Below are positions 18,649 to 24,439 of a DNA stretch of 46,226 bases, piece by piece. Below the pieces are notes generated by a model. That model ran no database searches. It saw only the letters and a program-made list of their open reading frames with translations, and was not told the DNA's origin. Source of the DNA: Komagataeibacter xylinus (GTDB lineage Bacteria; Pseudomonadota; Alphaproteobacteria; Acetobacterales; Acetobacteraceae); assembly GCF_031081985.1 (NCBI RefSeq), contig NZ_JARWSK010000012.1:1-46226 (forward strand). The letters are read 5' to 3'. A program made the translations under genes and the position numbers. Each line of letters starts with the position of its first letter. Position 1 is the stretch's first letter.

Positions 18649-19296
18649 TCAGGCAGGCGCTTTCTGGCTGGACCAGGTCTCGATTGCGCCAAAGGCGTCG
18701 GAGAAATGGCTCATGTCATAATTGATCGTCACCGTGCCGCCGCCCTGCGCGGGCACGCGGCTGACGCGGATGTGGCCGGTCCTGCCCGCCTTCAGTGCCG
18801 TGATCATGGCGGGCGTCGCCTGCAGCGTCGACAGGCAACCCGATGCGTTGCACACCAGATAGGGCAGGCTGACCGGCTTGCCGTTATCCATCGACAGGGT
18901 GGCAGGCTTCGTGAGGTCGAAGCCCAGCGGGGTCATGATGCTCAGCTCGTAGGGGCGCGCGGTGATCGCCACCCTGTCGGTCGCGGCCCGGGCGACGATC
19001 ACCATGCCCAGCGGCACGGCCTTGCCCTGCTGCTGCATGCTCAGCTGCTGGGCCGCCACGCACAGCGAAGCCGCGCGTGTCGCGGGCGCATAGGTGCAGT
19101 TGGCCTGCCAGGTGCCAAAAGCCTGCTGCGTGGTGATCGGCGAAGGCTGGGCCGGGGCCTGCGGAGAAGCAGAGGCCCCTTTTGCGGGCGATGGCGCGGC
19201 AGACGGGGCCGGGACCGCTGCCGTTCCCGCAGCATGGGATACGCCCGTCAGGGAAGCAGAAAAAAGAAAAGCACAAGCCACGGCCCTGAACTGCAT
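18649..19296 (-). CDS. Invasion-associated locus B (IalB) family periplasmic protein
   Basis: A 215-residue exported protein: signal peptide to about SHA (residue 22), an Ala/Pro-rich linker, then the IalB domain (AFGTWQANCTYAP, LGMVIVARAATDRVAITA, LPYLVCNASGCLS). Four cysteines in the domain fit the disulfide pattern of this family, first described as a Bartonella virulence factor and common in alphaproteobacteria. It is the first gene of the two-partner secretion operon, with a GGAGG site before its ATG. A periplasmic helper for TpsA transit is a reasonable inference; this partnership is not one I know as established. Confidence 0.8.
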   Translation of the reverse strand: MQFRAVACAFLFSASLTGVSHAAGTAAVPAPSAAPSPAKGASASPQAPAQPSPITTQQAFGTWQANCTYAPATRAASLCVAAQQLSMQQQGKAVPLGMVIVARAATDRVAITARPYELSIMTPLGFDLTKPATLSMDNGKPVSLPYLVCNASGCLSTLQATPAMITALKAGRTGHIRVSRVPAQGGGTVTINYDMSHFSDAFGAIETWSSQKAPA

Positions 19297-19660
19297 CAGT
19301 AACCTCCCGAACGGTCAGCCTGACCGGCGATGACCGGTCGGTCCTGTATTGAATGGAACGTCGCCTTTAAAACGACATATTTCGTCATTCATGGATACAG
19401 TTTGACATGGAAGGCAGCAACAGAAGAATTCATTCAACTAGCGGTTGAATAACGGCATACCTCATACATTTTATGTGGAAATATCCTGATACAACCAACA
19501 AATATGCACTGTATTCGTCTATACAATACATAATGTATAATAGTTATTTATTTTTGGTCTGAAATTTTCATTTCCAAAGACAGTCATCGTGGCAGCCAGA
19601 CCGCAGCGCAGCTGCTCTCCGCTTTTTCTTGCCGATCTGCCCAAAATAAACTAAGTTTGT
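19297..19660. promoter_or_regulatory. AT-rich divergent promoter region
   Basis: About 360 bp between the secretion operon (leftward) and the Phd/VapC module (rightward). The stretch from about 19365 to 19570 is much more AT-rich than the flanks, with many TATAAT-like words, and should hold the promoter of the IalB-TpsB-TpsA operon. No coding frame was seen. An exact promoter cannot be fixed by eye. Confidence 0.45.
19648..19658. promoter_or_regulatory. Palindrome upstream of phd copy 1
   Basis: AAACT-A-AGTTT, a perfect dyad 26 bp before the phd start codon. Phd/YefM antitoxins bind short palindromes at their own promoters, so this is a candidate autoregulatory operator. Confidence 0.45.
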
Positions 19661-19684
19661 ATGACCAAGTCAATGAGGGATGCC

Positions 19685-19930
19685 ATGCGTGTCGTCAATA
19701 TCCATGAAGCCAAGACCCACCTGTCCCGGCTGATCGATGCCGCCACAAAGGGTGAAAGCTTCATCATCGCCAGGGCCGGCAAGCCGGTTGTGCGGGTCAG
19801 CCCTGTCTGTGCCCCTGAGGAACAGCACAGGCAGCGTCTGGGCTTTCTGACTGGCAAAATCCAAGTCCCGGACGATTTTGATCATATGGGACACGAAGAG
19901 ATCGGCGTGCTGTTCGACGGGCAGGCATGA
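19685..19930 (+). CDS. Phd/YefM family antitoxin, copy 1
   Basis: An 81-residue antitoxin beginning MRVVNIHEAKTHLSRLIDAA, then KGESFIIARAGKPVVRVSP: the Phd fold that dimerises on DNA, followed by an acidic tail (DDFDHMGHEEIGVLFDGQA) that neutralises the toxin. ATG 19685 follows a GAGGGATGCC site; the frame opens at 19661. The stop overlaps the vapC start by 4 nt. A near-identical module lies at 36494-37122. Confidence 0.9.
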   Translation: MRVVNIHEAKTHLSRLIDAATKGESFIIARAGKPVVRVSPVCAPEEQHRQRLGFLTGKIQVPDDFDHMGHEEIGVLFDGQA

Positions 19931-20313
19931 GGCTTCTGCTCGATACCCACCTGCTCCTGTGGGCAGCCGGAAACCCGGGGAAACTCTCCGCCGATGCCCG
20001 GACATTCATGGAAGACCCTCTGAACATCCTGATGTTTAGCGCCGCAAGCCTGTGGGAAGTCACGATCAAGGCCGGGCTTGGCCGGGCAGACTTCCAGGTT
20101 GATCCGCATCTGTTGCGTCGTGGCCTCATCGAGAACGGGTATGAAGACCTCCCCGTCACCAGTCAGCATGCCGTGGCAGTTGGACAGCTTCCCGATATTC
20201 ATCGCGACCCTTTTGACCGTATCCTTGTCGCCCAGGCCACGGTCGAAGGGCTCCTCCTCCTGACCCATGATCCACTCGTGCAGTCCTATCCAGGCCCCAT
20301 CAGGGCCGTCTAA
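19927..20313 (+). CDS. VapC-type PIN-domain toxin, copy 1
   Basis: A 128-residue PIN ribonuclease. Acidic active-site residues are seen in LLLDTHLLLWA, in SLWEVTIKAGLG, in DPFDRILVAQA and in LLTHD. Full family length and all motifs suggest an active toxin held by the upstream Phd protein. It differs from copy 2 at about one residue in ten, so each antitoxin may also bind the other toxin. Confidence 0.92.
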   Translation: MRLLLDTHLLLWAAGNPGKLSADARTFMEDPLNILMFSAASLWEVTIKAGLGRADFQVDPHLLRRGLIENGYEDLPVTSQHAVAVGQLPDIHRDPFDRILVAQATVEGLLLLTHDPLVQSYPGPIRAV

Positions 20314-20654
20314 AAAGAGCAGCAGCACTCTCTTCTCCTTTCCTGTGACCGCTACCGGGAGCCTGGGCGGGTGGTGCTGCCAGACAGCATGTGGTATTTT
20401 GAAAGAGGCGCGTAGAAACGCCTTTTCCAAAAGGGCGGCCTCCTTGTCGGGTGGCCTGCCCAATACAACACCCGGACTATGTCCAGCGGTGAACAGGGAG
20501 ACCTGTCTGCCGTAGTGGAAATAGGCAGGGCGTGCTTTTGCCCTTTTGGAACACGTTTCTACCCGCCCGACGCCAGGGCGGGCAGGAGGCGTGTGCCTGA
20601 TTGCCCGCTTTCCCGGCTGTCGTCACAGGACAGGCGTGAAAAAAGGACGGACAG
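20314..20654. other. Non-coding stretch with two hairpins
   Basis: About 340 bp without a supported gene. It holds a weak terminator-like hairpin (AGGCG-N8-CGCCT followed by TTT, 20406-20426), placed to end the Phd/VapC transcript, and a strong GC hairpin CCCGCCC-N7-GGGCGGG (20562-20582) without a T-run, which may lie in the leader of the next operon. Confidence 0.4.
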
Positions 20655-20930
20655 ATGGCAGGTTCAGGAATAAAGCAGGCCCGTGACCTTGAGATCATGG
20701 ATACAGACGCCATGACGGTAGCCCTCCTGCGCGAATACGGACTACCTGGCGCCAGGGAACGGGCGCGCCATCACGTTGGCCGGTGTGTCGAGGCTGGCCT
20801 TGTGGATGACGCCGCCTTCTGGATGCGCGTCAGCAACCAGCTCGAAAACCTGGCCTCCTCGGACTATGGTCCCGGAAACCTTTTCACGCCTTCGGGGCAG
20901 ATCAGCCCGACTGCCACGCGACTTGGCTGA
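20655..20930 (+). CDS. Small hypothetical protein upstream of an Rrf2 regulator
   Basis: A 91-residue mostly helical protein with TDAMTVALLREYGLPGARER and a following RHHVGRCVEAGLVDDAAFW stretch; no family was recognised. ATG 20655 follows AAGGACGGACAG. Its stop shares one base with the ATG of the Rrf2 gene (TGATG), so the two are coupled and probably work together. Confidence 0.6.
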   Translation: MAGSGIKQARDLEIMDTDAMTVALLREYGLPGARERARHHVGRCVEAGLVDDAAFWMRVSNQLENLASSDYGPGNLFTPSGQISPTATRLG

Positions 20931-21337
20931 TGCACCTCACCTTGCGTACCGACTACGCCTTCCGCGTGCTGATCCATCTGGCCCGCCATGGACACACACA
21001 GAACCGCATAACGGTCCGGCACATCGCCGAGCGGCACAATATCTCCCATAACCATCTCGTGAAGGTCGTCAACGACTTGTGCCATCATGATCTCCTGGTG
21101 GGAACCCGGGGGCGGAATGGTGGCGTCAGCCTGGCCCGCTCCCCGAAAGACATCAATGTCGGGCATGTCATCCGCCTCATGGAAACCGAAGGTGAAGTCA
21201 TGACCGGCTGTGCGCCGCTTCAGGGCAGACCCTGCATCCTGGCAGATGCCTGCCGTCTCCGTCACCTGACCAGACAGGCAACCGATGCTTTTATGGCCAT
21301 CCTCGACGGCATGAGCGTGCATGATCTCCTGTCCTGA
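20930..21337 (+). CDS. Rrf2 family transcriptional regulator (NsrR-like)
   Basis: A 135-residue winged-HTH protein: MHLTLRTDYAFRVLIHLAR, ITVRHIAERHNISHNHLVKV, LVGTRGRNGGVSLARSP. Three cysteines (GCAPLQGRPCILADACRL, spacing C-x7-C-x5-C) sit where NsrR/IscR/RsrR proteins bind an Fe-S cluster, so it likely senses nitric oxide, redox or iron state. No obvious target (such as an hmp gene) is on the plasmid; its targets may be chromosomal. Confidence 0.88.
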   Translation: MHLTLRTDYAFRVLIHLARHGHTQNRITVRHIAERHNISHNHLVKVVNDLCHHDLLVGTRGRNGGVSLARSPKDINVGHVIRLMETEGEVMTGCAPLQGRPCILADACRLRHLTRQATDAFMAILDGMSVHDLLS

Positions 21338-21345
21338 CAGGACGC

Positions 21346-22014
21346 TTATGACCCATCCGGCCGGACGGTCAGGACACAGGACTGGTCCACCTTCGTCTCG
21401 TTGGCCGTTTTCTGGCAGCCAGCGATCCGGTCCCGACTGGCGTCCACAAGCCGGTTGGCCCGGACCATATGCCGCAGGCTTTCGGGATTGTCGGCCTCCA
21501 TCATCAACGCACCAGATTCCCACCGATCCTGTCCGCCCACGATAAAGGAGGCCACCCGCGTCCCTAGTGACGATGGTAGGAGATAGGTCAAGGCAGGCGA
21601 GAACCCGATCCCGACAGCCAGACAGGCCAGCCCGACCTTCAGCACCCACCAGTTCTGACGGTCCTGGGTACGGGCCTGTCCGACAATGTCGGTCAGTTGC
21701 TGCCGCTCCACCTGAACCGCACGGATCGCGGTATGAAAGGCGGCCTGCATGTCCTGACAGACGGAAAGCCCTGCCTGTCGTACCCCCTGCCCATAGGCCT
21801 GCGGCGTCATCTTCAGCGTCGGACTGGCCTCGATCGCCTTCATGCGCGCGCCCACGTCGTTCAGGGCCTTGACCAGCCTGGCCAGGTCCGGCGTGTAGTC
21901 AGGCGGCCGGTTGTCCCGCCATGCCTGGGGCAGCGCTTCCACGCTGCGCCGGAGCACCGTCATTTCGGCGCACAGATCCTCAAAGGCGCGCGCGGCCGGA
22001 TCCGTCTCGCTCAT
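21346..22014 (-). CDS. DUF6118 family protein with one membrane segment
   Basis: About 222 residues: MSETDPAARAFEDLCAEMTVLRRSVEAL start, an extended helical region, one transmembrane segment (WWVLKVGLACLAVGIGF) near residue 140, and a C-terminal soluble part with two cysteines. It resembles DUF6118 proteins, which I associate with mobilization regions of alphaproteobacterial plasmids. The function is unknown. ATG 22014 was chosen for family similarity and a GAGGGGG site; the frame opens at 22032. It overlaps none of the neighbouring TA genes. Confidence 0.65.
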   Translation of the reverse strand: MSETDPAARAFEDLCAEMTVLRRSVEALPQAWRDNRPPDYTPDLARLVKALNDVGARMKAIEASPTLKMTPQAYGQGVRQAGLSVCQDMQAAFHTAIRAVQVERQQLTDIVGQARTQDRQNWWVLKVGLACLAVGIGFSPALTYLLPSSLGTRVASFIVGGQDRWESGALMMEADNPESLRHMVRANRLVDASRDRIAGCQKTANETKVDQSCVLTVRPDGS

Positions 22015-22024
22015 GATGGAAAGC

Positions 22025-22068
22025 CCCCTCATCCAGATTCAGTTTTCCGGCACGTCCAGACGATCATC
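22025..22068. repeat. 44-bp direct repeat, copy 1
   Basis: 44 bp identical to 23697-23740, same orientation. It covers the last codons (DDDRLDVPEN) of the YefM-like ORF, the same residues that end the RHH gene at the other copy. The two copies bracket about 1.65 kb of TA genes, a possible site of homologous deletion or insertion. Confidence 0.9.
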
Positions 22069-22275
22069 ATCCTGACCAGCCTCTTGCGTTCCGGCCCTTT
22101 CCTGCTTCCCGAAAAGCAGCCGCCTTCGCCCTTCTTCCATTGCCAGGAGCGTAAGCCTGTTTGGCCGACTGTCTGAAGCCGCGTTCTGAATAGTCCGTCG
22201 CAATCTTTCCGCATTACGCGGACTACTCAGAAGATGCGCTGTCTCCTGACAAACGGCTTGTTCTTCTTCCTGCAC
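22039..22275 (-). CDS. Small ORF with YefM-like C-terminal motif, probably a chimera or relic
   Basis: 78 residues starting with GTG behind a good GGGAGGG site. QETAHLLSSPRNAERLRRTI resembles the end of YefM antitoxins (ETLYLLRSPANAERL), but the DNA-binding N-terminus of YefM is absent and the last ten residues equal the end of an unrelated RHH antitoxin, through the 44-bp repeat. It may be a remnant fused by recombination. Expression is possible, function doubtful. Confidence 0.45.
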   Translation of the reverse strand: MQEEEQAVCQETAHLLSSPRNAERLRRTIQNAASDSRPNRLTLLAMEEGRRRLLFGKQERAGTQEAGQDDDRLDVPEN

Positions 22276-22306
22276 AACATCCCTCCCCCGGTAGCCTGCC
22301 CCCCGA

Positions 22307-22699
22307 TCAGGCAGCCCGTTCCAGCCCCAGATGTGTCACAAACGGATCAAAGTCCCGGTCACTGTAAAGAAGCCGATACCCGCTTACGATGCATCGTGTG
22401 GCAATCAGGGTATCAATGGTCTTCCGGATGGTGATGCCTCTGCCGCGCAGGTCACGAAAATATCGTGCCGCCTCGATCATGACATCACGTCCCCCGATCT
22501 CCACCAGATCCAGGGCACCAAGCATCCGCCGTGCCGTGTTGAAATCCCGCTCACTCGCAAATCCCTGGAGAACTTCCGTCATCATCAGATCCCCAATGGC
22601 GACAGGTTCTTCTCCCAGAAGCCGGTCTAGAACATCAACCTGTGGCGTCACCGTACCCCGGAAAAAATCGATCCAGACCGAGGAATCCACCAGGATCAT
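22307..22699 (-). CDS. vapC: VapC PIN-domain toxin
   Basis: A 130-residue PIN ribonuclease of the VapC type: ILVDSSVWIDFFRG with the first Asp, DLMMTEVLQGF with the Glu, IRKTIDTLIATRCI and LYSDRDFDPF with the last acidic residues. All four acidic positions are present, so it is likely active. It follows vapB with a 4-nt overlap. Confidence 0.9.
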   Translation of the reverse strand: MILVDSSVWIDFFRGTVTPQVDVLDRLLGEEPVAIGDLMMTEVLQGFASERDFNTARRMLGALDLVEIGGRDVMIEAARYFRDLRGRGITIRKTIDTLIATRCIVSGYRLLYSDRDFDPFVTHLGLERAA

Positions 22700-22890
22700 G
22701 CGTCGGAACGCATGGCATCAAGATCACCCTGCCAGTCGAGCTTCCCCCGCAAGGTACGGAGTTCCCGCTGCTGCTTCAGCCTGATCAGCGTCCGCAACCC
22801 GAGTTCGACCGCTTCCTTCTTGGTTTTGACACCAGACGCCTTCAGCGCATCTGTCATGAGGGCATCGTCAATGATGATGTTTGTTCGCAT
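22696..22890 (-). CDS. vapB: VapB antitoxin (DUF2191 type)
   Basis: 64 residues: MRTNIIIDDALMTDALKASG, KTKKEAVELGLRTLIRLKQQ, then a C-terminal tail with LDWQGDLDAMR, the typical VapB tail that wraps the PIN toxin. ATG 22890 was chosen on family start; the frame opens at 22905. A perfect inverted repeat directly upstream is the probable operator. Confidence 0.9.
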   Translation of the reverse strand: MRTNIIIDDALMTDALKASGVKTKKEAVELGLRTLIRLKQQRELRTLRGKLDWQGDLDAMRSDA

Positions 22891-22891
22891 G

Positions 22892-22921
22892 ATGTGTATC
22901 TCCAATAGAAATCATACACAT
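22892..22921. promoter_or_regulatory. VapB operator candidate
   Basis: ATGTGTAT-N14-ATACACAT, perfect 8-bp arms starting 1 bp upstream of the vapB start codon. The spacing fits binding by two VapB dimers, so autorepression is likely. Confidence 0.6.
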
Positions 22922-22954
22922 TAAATCATCCGCTCTCAAGCATGCCGCAGGACA

Positions 22955-23377
22955 TCAGGTATCCTCCCACGGATTGAGAACCCGCACACCAGCCGCCTCG
23001 AAAGGCGACACGTCGCGACTGGCCACGACATAACCACGGGATGCGGCAGTCGCGGCAATATAGCCATCTGCCTTGCCAATCGCCCGACCCTCTGACCTGG
23101 CCCGCACCATCAGTTCGGCATAGGCCTGGGACGCCGCCAGATCGAACGACAGGACACGCCCCGCGAACAAGGGCAATACCTCCTGTTCCAGCCGCTCATG
23201 CAGTACAGAACGCCGCCGACCGGTCGGCATCGCCCCGATCCCGAAACGCAGTTCCGCCACCGTGACGGCAGACAGGAAAAGCGTCTCGATCGCCTGTCCA
23301 TCGATCCAGGCCAGAACACGCGGCTCCGGGACGGGCTTCCACGGCTCCGAGATCACATTGGTATCGAGCAGGATCAT
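22955..23377 (-). CDS. FitB/VapC-type PIN-domain toxin
   Basis: A 140-residue PIN ribonuclease: MILLDTNVISEPWKPVPEPR, LSAVTVAELRFGIG, GRAIGKADGYIAATAASRG, VASRDVSPFEAAGV. These are the hallmark motifs of the FitB-like VapC group, including Asp in LDTN, Glu in AELRFG and Asp in KADGYIA. It overlaps the antitoxin by 4 nt. It is apparently intact. Confidence 0.92.
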   Translation of the reverse strand: MILLDTNVISEPWKPVPEPRVLAWIDGQAIETLFLSAVTVAELRFGIGAMPTGRRRSVLHERLEQEVLPLFAGRVLSFDLAASQAYAELMVRARSEGRAIGKADGYIAATAASRGYVVASRDVSPFEAAGVRVLNPWEDT

Positions 23378-23625
23378 TCGAAGGACATCGGCTCGGCCGG
23401 GGTCTGATCGCGGGTCTGCAAGGCCGCAATATCCTGATCACACATACCGGCCTCCCGACCGATGGACGCCAGAAGCGATCCCAGCCGGACCCGCTGCGGC
23501 GGCCGGACGGCCGCTTCCAGAATGGTCCGGATCTCTGCTTCCGTACTGCGCCCATGCAGCATGGCCTGCGCCTTCAGCGCCCGATGCGTCTCTTCCGGAA
23601 GATTACGAATAACCACAGAAGACAT
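23374..23625 (-). CDS. FitA-type RHH antitoxin
   Basis: 83 residues: MSSVVIRNLPEETHRALKAQ and GRSTEAEIRTILEAAV are the FitA/Arc RHH signature; the tail (ETPAEP-type, ending PAEPMSFE) binds the PIN toxin. ATG 23625 follows GAGGAG. An ATGATATCAT palindrome (23649-23658) with flanking GATATC words upstream is the likely operator. Confidence 0.88.
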   Translation of the reverse strand: MSSVVIRNLPEETHRALKAQAMLHGRSTEAEIRTILEAAVRPPQRVRLGSLLASIGREAGMCDQDIAALQTRDQTPAEPMSFE

Positions 23626-23648
23626 GACAGGACTCCTCATTTCCTGGA

Positions 23649-23675
23649 ATGATATCATAAATATCATTTCGATAT
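23649..23675. promoter_or_regulatory. Operator-like palindromes of the FitAB-type module
   Basis: A perfect 10-bp palindrome ATGATATCAT is followed by further ATATC and GATATC words. Its position just upstream of the antitoxin start suggests cooperative RHH binding. Confidence 0.5.
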
Positions 23676-23696
23676 CTTTCCAGAAAAACCCGACAT

Positions 23697-23740
23697 CCCC
23701 TCATCCAGATTCAGTTTTCCGGCACGTCCAGACGATCATC
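23697..23740. repeat. 44-bp direct repeat, copy 2
   Basis: Identical to 22025-22068. It overlaps the 3' end of the RHH antitoxin gene at 23711-23974, where it reads naturally as that protein's C-terminus, so this copy is probably the original. Confidence 0.9.
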
Positions 23741-23974
23741 GTCCCTGATCTGCCCCCTTGTTCCGATCCGCTCCAGAAGAGCTTTGGCACGAGCAGGCGT
23801 GGTCCGTGTCGCCCGTGCGGAAAAATACCGTTCCGCTTCTGCCTGCCCACCCAGCCGGGCCGCGACAGCCGTCGCAACAAAAAGGTTCATGCTGACACCT
23901 GAAAGCGCCGCCTGACGCGTTGCGGCTTCCCGCATATCTTCCGGAAGCCGAAGCTGGATTTTACTGCTACTCAT
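23711..23974 (-). CDS. RHH antitoxin paired with a COG1569-type PIN toxin
   Basis: 87 residues: KIQLRLPEDMREAATRQAAL, then SMNLFVATAVAARLGGQAEA, an RHH fold, followed by an acidic tail. The gene lies after the toxin gene, overlapping its stop by 4 nt, which is the reverse order usual in the COG1569 PIN group. Its last codons form the second copy of the 44-bp repeat. Confidence 0.85.
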   Translation of the reverse strand: MSSSKIQLRLPEDMREAATRQAALSGVSMNLFVATAVAARLGGQAEAERYFSARATRTTPARAKALLERIGTRGQIRDDDRLDVPEN

Positions 23975-24393
23975 CCTCTCATCCTTCGCAAAAGAACACC
24001 TGGCCGCACTGCTGGAATACCGAACCGTGATACAGCCCGCTGCATGTCTTTCAGATTGAACGTGGCGATCGCATCCGCATTTCCGTTGATCGCTGTCTCA
24101 ACCACAAGTTCATCATCACCGTGCGCTCCTGTCGGTCGCCACCTGTAATCAAAAGAAACCGGCACGCAGCACCCTGCAAGTCCATCAAGAACCTCCAGAA
24201 CTTCATCCCCCTGAACGCCCATTCGAAAAAGGTTTTCAGAACGACGCAACACCGCCTCGTATTCGACCAGGAGGGTCGTGGAGAGCAGCAGACTGAAATT
24301 CCTATCCAAGGCCCCCAGCAAAAGCTGCCGGGACGCTCCGTCCGGTGACATGAATCCCGAAAGAACAACATCCGTATCAAGAACAACGCGCAT
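23971..24393 (-). CDS. PIN-domain toxin (COG1569 type)
   Basis: A 140-residue PIN protein: MRVVLDTDVVLSGFMSPDGASRQLL, LSTTLLVEYEAVLRR, GDDELVVETAINGNADAIATFN. The first Asp, the Glu in VEYE and the paired Asp residues in GDDE and NADAIAT are all present, so it appears intact. It is the first gene of the pair. Compare the truncated relative at 165-353, which lacks the first Asp. Confidence 0.9.
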   Translation of the reverse strand: MRVVLDTDVVLSGFMSPDGASRQLLLGALDRNFSLLLSTTLLVEYEAVLRRSENLFRMGVQGDEVLEVLDGLAGCCVPVSFDYRWRPTGAHGDDELVVETAINGNADAIATFNLKDMQRAVSRFGIPAVRPGVLLRRMRG

Positions 24394-24417
24394 AGTGACA
24401 TCATATATGACGTCACT
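24394..24417. promoter_or_regulatory. Operator-like 24-bp palindrome at the PIN/RHH promoter
   Basis: A near-perfect dyad AGTGAC-ATCATATATGAC-GTCACT abutting the toxin start codon; only one base pair breaks symmetry. It is a strong candidate binding site for the RHH protein of this module. Confidence 0.65.
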
Positions 24418-24439
24418 GCTTAACGTAAATCAAAATCTC

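Noticed and set aside
19882-20463. Minus-strand frame of 193 codons across vapC copy 1
   Set aside because: The same antisense frame appears across vapC copy 2 because the genes are paralogous; the sense proteins have clear PIN motifs.
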